7,592 nucleotides of DNA from the NCBI GenBank assembly GCA_025359585.1, contig JANYFX010000299.1, positions 1 through 7,592 of the forward strand. The letters run 5' to 3'. Position numbers and translations under genes: made by a program. Positions 1 to 6,192 of this stretch are shown piece after piece. The notes under the pieces are model-generated. The model was not told where the DNA came from, did no database searches, and saw nothing but the letters and a program-made list of their open reading frames with translations. Position 1 is the stretch's first letter. Every line of letters begins with the position of its first letter. This DNA comes from Rhizobacter sp. (lineage in GTDB: Bacteria; Pseudomonadota; Gammaproteobacteria; Burkholderiales; Burkholderiaceae_C).

Positions 1-1
1 G

Positions 2-1498
2 TGGATCGGCTTGCTGGTTGCCTGGGTCGTCGGAGTGGTCGGCATCGTGGGGCTGTTGCGTGTGCCGGATCGTTACGAGGCGACTGCACGCGTGTTCGTC
101 GACACCAAGAGCGTGCTCAAGCCCCTGATGCGTGATCTTGCCGTCGAGCCCGACATCGACCAGACCATCAACATGCTCGCGCGCACGATGATCACGCGTC
201 CGAACATCGAGTTGCTGATCGGCAAGGACCGCCTTGCGCTCGGCCCGATGTCTCCGCTCGAACGCGAGCGGACCATCGAAGCGCTGCTGCGTGACATCAA
301 GCTCACCGGCAGTGGGCGCGATAACGTCTTTACCTTTGTCTACCGCGACTCCGACCCCATTCGGGCGCGGCTCGTGGTTGAAAAGCTGGTCGCGCTGTTC
401 GTCGAGTCGGACCTCGGGGCAAAGGCACGAGACACAGAGTCGGCGCGTGGTTTCATCGACCAGCAGATCAAGACCTACGAAGCACGCCTCGCCGAGGCGG
501 AAGGGCGCCTGAAAGACTTCAAGGTTCGCAATCTTGGCATCGCCGACTCCTCGGGCAAGGACTACTTCACCCGCATGTCGGCGCTCAGCGAAGAGCTCGG
601 GAGGATCACGGTCGAGTTGCGGGCCGCCGAGCAATCGCGCGACGCGCTCAAGCACGAACTCTCCGGCGAGACCGCGTCCTTGTTGCCCGACACCACCGCT
701 GCCGCCGACAGCCCGGGCTCTCCCGAGCTCGATGCCAGGATCGACGCGCAGCGTCGGCAGCTCGACGAGCTGTTGCGCCGGTACACCGATCTGCACCCCG
801 ACGTCGTGGCGTCCAGACGCCTGATCGCCCGGCTGGAAGAGCAGAAGCACCAGGAGGCCGACGCCAGGCGACGTGCCGCACTCTCCAAGCCGGCCAGGGC
901 GCCGTCGACGCAAAACCCGGCCTCCCAGCAGATCAAGCTGGCGCTGGCGGAGTCCGAAGCGGCGGTGGCGGCCTTGCGCGTGCGGGCCGCCGACTTGCAG
1001 AGCAGGGTCAACCAGTTGCGGGCGTCGGCCACACGCGTGCCCCAGGTCGAAGCCGAGATGGCACAACTCAACCGCGACTACGACATCATCCGGCGCAACT
1101 ACGAAACCATGGTCGGTCGCCGAGAGAAGGCCTCGCTCTCCGAGGATGTCGAGGCCACCCGCCTTGCCAACTTTCGCGTGATCGACCCGCCGCGCAGCTC
1201 ACCCAACCCGGTGTTCCCGAACCGCCTCGCGCTGGCGCCCCTGCTGCTGCTGGCGGCACTTGTTTGCGGTGCCGCAGCGAGTTTTGTCGTTGCCCAACTT
1301 CTGCCCACGTTCAACAGCGCGGCTGCGTTGCGGACAGTCACCCAGCGTCAGGTGCTCGGAAGCGTCTCTGCACTGCTGACCGGCGATATGGTGCGTCGTG
1401 GTCGCCAGCATGCGCTGGCGTTCGGCTTCGCGACGCTTGGATTGGTCATCGTTTATGGTGTCTGGATCGCCTGGATGTCCAGAGCGACAGGCGCGTGA
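2..1498 (+). CDS. Polysaccharide chain-length determinant (Wzz/GNVR, XrtA/PEP-CTERM type), 5' truncated
   Basis: Inner-membrane polysaccharide co-polymerase expected to set EPS chain length and assist export. The reading frame is open from the left edge, so the true start and the first part of transmembrane helix 1 lie outside the window; the TTG at base 11 sits inside that helix and is not credible as a start. Counting from base 11, hydrophobic residues 1-17 are the rest of helix 1. A Wzz-like region follows (VPDRYEATARVFVDT), then long periplasmic coiled-coil stretches near residues 148-178, 240-285 and 310-370. The GNVR-type segment begins near R342 (RVPQVEAEMAQLNRDY) and leads into the PNPVFPNR motif and a second helix at about 406-430. 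A third helix lies at about 469-488, near the C-terminus. No kinase domain is attached; the kinase is the next gene, 9 bases downstream. This matches the family modelled as TIGR03007. Family assignment is strong; its role in polymer length is inferred. Confidence 0.93.
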   Translation, partial: WIGLLVAWVVGVVGIVGLLRVPDRYEATARVFVDTKSVLKPLMRDLAVEPDIDQTINMLARTMITRPNIELLIGKDRLALGPMSPLERERTIEALLRDIKLTGSGRDNVFTFVYRDSDPIRARLVVEKLVALFVESDLGAKARDTESARGFIDQQIKTYEARLAEAEGRLKDFKVRNLGIADSSGKDYFTRMSALSEELGRITVELRAAEQSRDALKHELSGETASLLPDTTAAADSPGSPELDARIDAQRRQLDELLRRYTDLHPDVVASRRLIARLEEQKHQEADARRRAALSKPARAPSTQNPASQQIKLALAESEAAVAALRVRAADLQSRVNQLRASATRVPQVEAEMAQLNRDYDIIRRNYETMVGRREKASLSEDVEATRLANFRVIDPPRSSPNPVFPNRLALAPLLLLAALVCGAAASFVVAQLLPTFNSAAALRTVTQRQVLGSVSALLTGDMVRRGRQHALAFGFATLGLVIVYGVWIAWMSRATGA

Positions 1499-1500
1499 GG
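1497..1500 (+). promoter_or_regulatory. Ribosome binding site for the TTG-started kinase gene
   Basis: The GAGG sequence overlaps the stop codon of the chain-length gene and lies 7 bases before the TTG at 1508. It supports the TTG as the start and suggests that termination on the upstream gene and initiation on the kinase are coupled. Confidence 0.55.
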
Positions 1501-1507
1501 TTGAGCT

Positions 1508-2500
1508 TTGAGCATCATTGAACAAGCAACGCGACGCCTGGAAGAGCTGCGCCGCAGCGGCATTGAAGTGCCGATGAAGGCCGCCCAATCCGACAGCGGG
1601 GCGACACCTGCTCATGCCGAAAGTGTTCCAGCCCGAGTGGCGCGCCTGCTCGAAGAGCGCAAGTTGCCGCACGGTGACGGCCTGCGTGACCCCGGCCGCC
1701 CGGTGCTGCGAGACGTCTCACCGGCACCCGCGCTCGCGCCTGCTGCTGCGCAGCACACCTCGCCCGCGAGAGAGTCGCGCCACGTCGACATCGATCTGGC
1801 GAGGCTCGCGGCCATGGGCTACCTGTCGCCGGAAACGCCGCGTGCCCGGATCGCCGACGAATTCCGCATCATCAAGCGGCCGCTGCTGGTCAACGTCAAT
1901 GGCAGGTCGTCGCCGTCCATGGAGCGCGCGAACCTGATCATGGTCACGAGCTCCCTGCCCGGCGAAGGCAAGACCTTCGTCTCGGTCAACCTCGCGATCA
2001 GTCTGGCGATGGAGCTCGACAAGACGGTGCTTCTGGTCGATGCCGACGTGTCGCGGCCGTCGGTATTGAACCGTCTCGGCCTGCCTCCGTCGCCGGGGCT
2101 GCTCGACATCCTCATCGATCCTTCGTTGCAGGTTTCCAACGTGTTGATGCGAACCAACATCGAGAAGTTGACGATCCTTCCCTCGGGCAAGGCCAACGGA
2201 CGCGCGACCGAGTTGCTCGCCAGCGACGCGATGGACAGGTTGCTCGAGGAGTTGGCCACCCGATATTCGGATCGCATCGTCGTGTTCGATGCGCCGCCGT
2301 TGCTGCCCTCGACCGAATCGCGCGTGCTGGCCACCTACATGGGCCAGGTCGTCGTGGTCGTCGAGGCCGATCGAACCCCGCAGAAATCGCTGAACCAGGC
2401 CCTCGCCACCATCGAGTCCTGCCCGGTCGTGCTGCCGCTGTTGAACAAGATCAGTCGATCCGAGGTCGGGGCCTACTATGGCTATTACGGGCCCATCTGA
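1508..2500 (+). CDS. Stand-alone tyrosine autokinase (BY-kinase), XrtA/PEP-CTERM locus type
   Basis: Cytoplasmic P-loop bacterial tyrosine kinase predicted to work with the preceding membrane protein as a split Wzc, cycling phosphorylation to control EPS polymerisation and export. The 330-residue protein has a Walker A loop at about 148-156 (GEGKT, K155), Walker A' at 174-183 (LLVDAD, D178 and D180) and Walker B ending at D261 (VVFDAPP). A tyrosine cluster at the C-terminus (Y323, Y324, Y326, Y327) is the likely autophosphorylation tail. D117-x2-R120-x2-K123 resembles, conservatively changed, the EX2RX2R oligomerisation motif of BY-kinases. Residues 1-110 form an N-terminal extension opening with MSIIEQATRRLEEL, which is typical of this family (TIGR03018). 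The TTG start is preferred because that opening is family-like and GAGG lies 7 bases upstream; the next in-frame ATG (base 1574) would remove it. The last 23 bases overlap the barrel gene. Confidence 0.94.
   Translation: MSIIEQATRRLEELRRSGIEVPMKAAQSDSGATPAHAESVPARVARLLEERKLPHGDGLRDPGRPVLRDVSPAPALAPAAAQHTSPARESRHVDIDLARLAAMGYLSPETPRARIADEFRIIKRPLLVNVNGRSSPSMERANLIMVTSSLPGEGKTFVSVNLAISLAMELDKTVLLVDADVSRPSVLNRLGLPPSPGLLDILIDPSLQVSNVLMRTNIEKLTILPSGKANGRATELLASDAMDRLLEELATRYSDRIVVFDAPPLLPSTESRVLATYMGQVVVVVEADRTPQKSLNQALATIESCPVVLPLLNKISRSEVGAYYGYYGPI
2462..2465 (+). promoter_or_regulatory. Possible ribosome binding site for the barrel gene
   Basis: GAGG inside the kinase coding region, 12 bases before the ATG at 2478. 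The spacing is long, so this is a weak site; initiation may depend mostly on ribosomes finishing the kinase gene at 2500. Confidence 0.3.
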
Positions 2501-4091
2501 TTTTCGGCCGCGCGACCCCCGCTGCGGGTTCTTTCGCGGCACACCGTTTCGCAGCCTTGCTCGTGGGCCGCGCGGCTCTGCGGGCTTCTTCACGCTTGCT
2601 GCGATGCTGTCGGCTGTGGCCTCTTCGCCGGTCATGGCACAGCGCTGGACGATTGAGCCCGGGATCAGCTCCCAGCTGACCTGGACCAGCAATTCCCTTC
2701 TCGGAACGGGAAGCGCGCAAAACGACACCGTCTTCGACGTTCGCCCGAGGATCGCGATCCTGGGCGAGGGCGCGCGGCTGCGCCTCGCTGGCTCGGCTGC
2801 GCTGAACGGCATCACCTACCTCGACGGCAGCCAATCGAGCCGTGTGCTGCCTGAAGGCGATCTGAGCGCAAGACTCGAGGCGGTCGAACGCTGGCTCTAC
2901 CTTGAAGGCGCCGTCAGGGCCTCGCAGACCAGTGCCGACCCGTTCGGCGTGCGCACCGAAGCCACGTCGACAACGAACACGGTGACGACGACCCAGGGCC
3001 GTTTCAGCCCGAGCATCGAGGCCGCTTTCGGGCCGTTGACGCGCTACCGCATTCGCAGCGACAACACCTGGACCAGCGCATCGTCTGCCGATTCGTCGGC
3101 GGCCGCAGCCACCGGCGCGGGTGGCTATTTCGGGCGCCATGCCGCCTCGATCGAGCACGATCCGCGGCCCCTGGGATGGCGCCTCGAGGTCGAACGCTCC
3201 GACACCCGCTACGACGACGGAGTGACCACCGCGCTGGTCACCGACCTGGCCCGGGGTGTCGTCGACTACGCGCTGACCGAAGACCTCAGCCTCGGGTTGC
3301 GTGGCGGTTATGAGCGCAGCAATTTCATCACCGGCGACGGCCGCCACGCCATCTACGGTGGGCAAATGAAGTGGCAGCCTTCGGCGCGCACCCTGCTGAC
3401 GGCCGACGGCGAGCGACGCTTCTTCGGGTCAGCCTGGCGCCTCGGGTTCGATCATCGAACGCCGCAGTTGGCCGTGAACCTGGGGCTGTCTCGTGGCATT
3501 CAGTCGGCGCCGCAGTCGCTGTTCGAGATTCCTGCCACCGGGAACGTCGAGACGCTGCTTCTGGCGATGTTCACGACCCGCTACCCCGACCCCGCCGAGC
3601 GCGCCAGGGTGGTGCAGAAGTTCATTGCGGATCAGGGCCTGCCGCCGTCGACGCTTGGCTCCACCAACATCTACTCGCAGCGGCTGAGCCTGGTCACGTC
3701 CCGCACCGGCAGCATCGGCCTGATCGGCCTGCGAAATTCCCTGGTGCTCAGCGGCTACTACACCCGGACCGAAGACGTGCCCGACTCGGCGGTGCTCGCC
3801 ACGGGGCTCGCGGCGAACAACAATCTCCAGTACGGCACGGGGCTGACCTTCGCCCATCGGCTCGCGATGTCGGTCAGTCTCAGCGCCACGATCGACTGGT
3901 CGCGCATCAAGGCCCTGGGCGGCGTGGCGCCCGACCTCACGACCCAGCGCGGCGCGCGTGTTCAGCTCAACGTGCAGGTGTCTCCCAAGACCGGGGCGGT
4001 CATCGGTGGGCGGTACCGCAAGCTCGATTCGACCGTGGCCGTGCCCGGCCACGAAGGTGCCGTCTATGTGGGAATTGACCACAGGTTCTAG
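2478..4091 (+). CDS. Outer-membrane beta-barrel protein, PEP-CTERM-associated (TIGR03016 type)
   Basis: Predicted secreted outer-membrane barrel of the EPS locus; the exact function of the family is not known, and a role in polymer passage or anchoring is inferred from context. The 537-residue protein has a long Arg-rich n-region (residues 1-35), a hydrophobic core (FFTLAAMLSAVASS, 37-50) and a likely signal peptidase I site after A54 (VMA before QRW). The mature part has alternating polar/hydrophobic strands with many aromatic residues and ends in Phe (YVGIDHRF), as is usual for proteins inserted by the BAM complex. Residues 356-394 are less strand-like and look helical (AERARVVQKFIADQG). 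The ATG at 2478 is the only usable start: no in-frame GTG or TTG occurs before M43, and starting at M43 would leave too short a signal peptide. It overlaps the kinase gene by 23 bases. Family call is by recognition, not by search. Confidence 0.88.
   Translation: MAITGPSDFRPRDPRCGFFRGTPFRSLARGPRGSAGFFTLAAMLSAVASSPVMAQRWTIEPGISSQLTWTSNSLLGTGSAQNDTVFDVRPRIAILGEGARLRLAGSAALNGITYLDGSQSSRVLPEGDLSARLEAVERWLYLEGAVRASQTSADPFGVRTEATSTTNTVTTTQGRFSPSIEAAFGPLTRYRIRSDNTWTSASSADSSAAAATGAGGYFGRHAASIEHDPRPLGWRLEVERSDTRYDDGVTTALVTDLARGVVDYALTEDLSLGLRGGYERSNFITGDGRHAIYGGQMKWQPSARTLLTADGERRFFGSAWRLGFDHRTPQLAVNLGLSRGIQSAPQSLFEIPATGNVETLLLAMFTTRYPDPAERARVVQKFIADQGLPPSTLGSTNIYSQRLSLVTSRTGSIGLIGLRNSLVLSGYYTRTEDVPDSAVLATGLAANNNLQYGTGLTFAHRLAMSVSLSATIDWSRIKALGGVAPDLTTQRGARVQLNVQVSPKTGAVIGGRYRKLDSTVAVPGHEGAVYVGIDHRF
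4034..4053 (+). repeat. Perfect inverted repeat inside the 3' end of the barrel gene
   Basis: Eight paired bases (CGTGGCCG and CGGCCACG) flank the loop TGCC, 36 bases before the stop codon ends at 4091. A stable RNA hairpin is possible, but it is in coding sequence, has no T-tract, and GC-rich DNA gives such repeats by chance. Confidence 0.4.
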
Positions 4092-4168
4092 TGCCTTGAT
4101 GCCGACGATCCCCTCGGGGCGTCACACACCCGTCCCAGAATCACATCTTCAACAGCGACCCGAAGCGA
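4092..4168. other. 77-base intergenic gap with a short imperfect inverted repeat
   Basis: The only sizeable non-coding stretch in the window. It holds an inverted repeat at 4104-4123: GACG pairs with CGTC and CCCC with GGGG, with a two-base AT bulge and a very small loop. There is no T-run after it, so it is not a convincing terminator. I found no credible -35/-10 pair. GAAG at 4162-4165 lies only 3 bases from the wecB ATG and is a poor ribosome binding site. In related loci a gene for an ExeA/GspA-like ATPase often sits here; no remnant of it can be read. Confidence 0.6.
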
Positions 4169-5338
4169 ATGACTGCCGAAACAACCGCCGGCCCCTTGAT
4201 CTGCGTCGTCGGCGCACGGCCCAACTACATGAAGATGGCGCCGCTGTTGCGGGCCTTTCGTGCCAACCCGGCGCTGCCGAAGGCCTTGCTCGTTCACACC
4301 GGCCAGCACTACGACTTCGCGCTCAACGACCGCCTGTTCGCCGACCTCGAGTTGCCCGCGCCCGACGTGAACCTGGGCGTCGGCTCAGGCTCGCACGCGG
4401 TTCAGACGGCCGAGGTGATGAAGCGCTTCGAGCCGGTCGTGCTCGAGTCCGGGCCGTCGTGCGTGATCGTCGTCGGCGATGTCAATTCGACCATGGCCTG
4501 CACCCTGGTCGCCTCGAAACTCCACATTCCGGTGGTCCATGTCGAAGCCGGGCTGCGCAGCTTCGACCGCGCCATGCCTGAAGAAATCAACCGCGTCGTC
4601 ACCGATCAGATCGCCGACCTGCTCTACACCACCGAGCGCACCGCGCACGACAACCTGGCCCGCGAGGGCATCGCCCCCGAGCGAGTGCAATTCGTCGGCA
4701 ACCTGATGATCGACTCGTTGCAGGCCGCCATGAAGAAGGCCGTCGCGCCGCATGCCACGCTGGCCAAAGAGGGCGCGGCTTTGGAGTTGCTTTCCGACCC
4801 TGCCGGCTTCGGTGTCGTGACGATGCACCGGCCCTCGAACGTCGACGACCCGGCCAGCTTGGCCAAGCTGCTCGACATCCTGAGCGACGTCAGCCGGCGT
4901 TTGCCGCTGGTGTGGCCGATTCATCCCCGCACTCGGGCCAACATCGACAGGCTCGGGCTGGGTGCTCAGCTCGCGCGCGTTCGCATGGCCTGTCTGCCAC
5001 CCCAGGGTTACCTCGAGATGGTCGGCCTGCTAAGCAACGCGCGGCTCGTGCTGACCGATTCCGGTGGCGTGCAAGAAGAGACCACGGCGCTCGGTGTGCC
5101 CTGCCTGACGATGCGTCCCAACACCGAGCGGCCGATCACCGTCGAGCATGGCACCAACACGCTGGTGCCGCGGGACGGCGCCGTCGTGCTCCGGCTGGTC
5201 GACGAAATTCTCGCCAGCGGTGGCAAGCGCGGTCGCACACCAGAGCTGTGGGACGGCCACGCCGCGGGGCGTATCGCCGACCACCTCGCCGCCTGGCTGA
5301 CGCAGCGCGCGGCGGCACCTGCCGAGGCGGCCGCATGA
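4169..5338 (+). CDS. wecB: UDP-N-acetylglucosamine 2-epimerase (non-hydrolysing)
   Basis: Cytoplasmic enzyme that interconverts UDP-GlcNAc and UDP-ManNAc, here most likely supplying ManNAc or a derived uronic acid for the EPS repeat unit. At 389 residues it has the usual length of the family. The N-terminal Rossmann half opens with VVGARPNYMKMAPL and HTGQHYD. Residues matching the known catalytic set are visible: D104 (VVGDVNST), E126 (HVEAGLRS), the E138/E139 pair (MPEEINR) and H220 (TMHRPSNVDD). The UDP-binding C-terminal half has HPRT, D297-S298-G299-G300-V301-Q302-E303-E304 and RPNTERPIT. The HRPSNVDD form differs from the HRRE form of E. coli WecB but is common in other bacterial homologues. 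The ATG at 4169 is the only start that keeps the N-terminal strand; the frame upstream has no alternative start before a stop at 4097. The stop overlaps the deacetylase ATG in ATGA. Confidence 0.96.
   Translation: MTAETTAGPLICVVGARPNYMKMAPLLRAFRANPALPKALLVHTGQHYDFALNDRLFADLELPAPDVNLGVGSGSHAVQTAEVMKRFEPVVLESGPSCVIVVGDVNSTMACTLVASKLHIPVVHVEAGLRSFDRAMPEEINRVVTDQIADLLYTTERTAHDNLAREGIAPERVQFVGNLMIDSLQAAMKKAVAPHATLAKEGAALELLSDPAGFGVVTMHRPSNVDDPASLAKLLDILSDVSRRLPLVWPIHPRTRANIDRLGLGAQLARVRMACLPPQGYLEMVGLLSNARLVLTDSGGVQEETTALGVPCLTMRPNTERPITVEHGTNTLVPRDGAVVLRLVDEILASGGKRGRTPELWDGHAAGRIADHLAAWLTQRAAAPAEAAA
5324..5327 (+). promoter_or_regulatory. Ribosome binding site for the deacetylase gene
   Basis: GAGG near the end of wecB, 7 bases before the ATG at 5335. 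It supports that ATG over an in-frame ATG at 5365 (M11) and over much earlier in-frame starts lying inside wecB. Confidence 0.55.
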
Positions 5339-6192
5339 ACGCGCCCGAACGATCGATCGAACTGATGAACGCGCTGACAGTCGACGTCGAGGACTACTTT
5401 CAGGTCTCGGCGATGGCGCCCCACATCGCGCGCGATTCATGGGACGCCCAACCCTGCCGCGTCGAACGCAATGTGCAGCGCCTGCTGGCCCTGTTCGCAC
5501 AGCACAAGGCGCACGCGACCTTCTTCACCTTGGGCTGGATCGCCGAGCGCTATCCGCAACTCGTGCGCGATATCCTGGCCGGGGGGCATGAACTGGCGAG
5601 CCACGGTTACGGGCATCTGCGCGCCAGCGACCAGAGCCCCGTCGACTTCAGGCAAGACGTGCAACGTGCCAAGGCGCTTCTCGAAGACATCGGCGGGCAG
5701 CCAGTACGGGGTTACCGCGCGCCGAGTTTTTCGATCGGGCACAGCAACCCCTGGGCCTTCGATGTCCTGCTGGAAGCGGGGTACCTGTACAGCTCCAGCG
5801 TGTATCCGGTTCAGCACGATCACTACGGCATGCCCGACGCACCGCGTTTCCCTTACCAGTCCCGTCCGGGTCTGACCGAAATCCCGATCACGACCACACG
5901 GGTGATGGGCCGCAACCTGCCGGCCGGCGGAGGTGGTTATTTCCGGCTGGCACCCTACAAGCTGAGCCGTTGGGCGTTGCGCCGGGTGAATGCCATCGAC
6001 CGGCGTCCGGCGATCTTCTACATGCACCCGTGGGAGATCGATCCCGGCCAACCGCGCGTCGCGGGCGCTGGCCTGAAGACACGCTTCCGGCACTACGTCA
6101 ACCTCGCGAGAACCGAAACCCGCCTTGGGCACCTGCTGAGCGACTTCAGGTGGGGCAGAGTGGACGAGGTCTTCGACCTGCGCGCCGCGTGA
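5335..6192 (+). CDS. Polysaccharide deacetylase, XrtA/PEP-CTERM type (NodB fold plus DUF3473)
   Basis: Predicted metal-dependent carbohydrate esterase 4-like enzyme removing N- or O-acetyl groups from the EPS or its precursor. The 285-residue protein has no signal peptide or membrane helix, so it appears cytoplasmic unless exported otherwise. NodB motif 1 appears as TVDVEDYF (D17, E19, D20) rather than the classic TFDDG, which is usual for this subfamily (TIGR03006). Motif 2 is HELASHGYGH with likely metal ligands H85 and H90, and motif 3 is RGYRAPSFSIG (R128, P130). The C-terminal DUF3473 part has GGGGYFRL and YMHPWEID (H231, W233, E234). The ATG at 5335 is chosen because it gives a 4-base ATGA overlap with wecB and has GAGG 7 bases upstream. 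Translational coupling to wecB suggests the substrate is a HexNAc-containing chain; that is inference. Confidence 0.93.
   Translation: MNAPERSIELMNALTVDVEDYFQVSAMAPHIARDSWDAQPCRVERNVQRLLALFAQHKAHATFFTLGWIAERYPQLVRDILAGGHELASHGYGHLRASDQSPVDFRQDVQRAKALLEDIGGQPVRGYRAPSFSIGHSNPWAFDVLLEAGYLYSSSVYPVQHDHYGMPDAPRFPYQSRPGLTEIPITTTRVMGRNLPAGGGGYFRLAPYKLSRWALRRVNAIDRRPAIFYMHPWEIDPGQPRVAGAGLKTRFRHYVNLARTETRLGHLLSDFRWGRVDEVFDLRAA

Noticed and set aside
1718..2815. 365-codon open frame on the - strand
   Set aside because: It lies opposite the kinase and barrel genes, is Arg/Gly/Asp-rich with no recognisable domain, and is the usual antisense shadow of GC-rich coding DNA.
2451..3365. 304-codon open frame on the - strand
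   Set aside because: Antisense of the barrel gene; low-complexity Arg/Ala/Gly-rich translation and no domain.
3371..4078. 235-codon open frame on the + strand in another frame of the barrel gene
   Set aside because: Fully inside the barrel gene, whose own frame carries the signal peptide, strand pattern and C-terminal Phe; this one is Arg/Pro/Ala-rich and featureless.
4104..4123. Rho-independent terminator after the barrel gene
   Set aside because: The stem is short with a bulge and tiny loop, and no T-run follows.
4096..4126. Possible promoter (TTGATG with a later GTCACA) in the gap before wecB
   Set aside because: The second element matches a -10 box poorly and the spacing of about 19 bases is too long; not better than chance.
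4912..5334. N-terminal extension of the deacetylase frame into wecB
   Set aside because: The frame is open back to 4912, but the translation there is Arg/Ala-rich noise opposite well-conserved wecB; the ATG at 5335 has a ribosome binding site and starts the family-like sequence.
5970..6188. N-terminal extension of the FemAB-like frame into the deacetylase
   Set aside because: The bases code for the conserved DUF3473 part of the deacetylase in another frame; family resemblance of the FemAB-like protein starts only after 6189.
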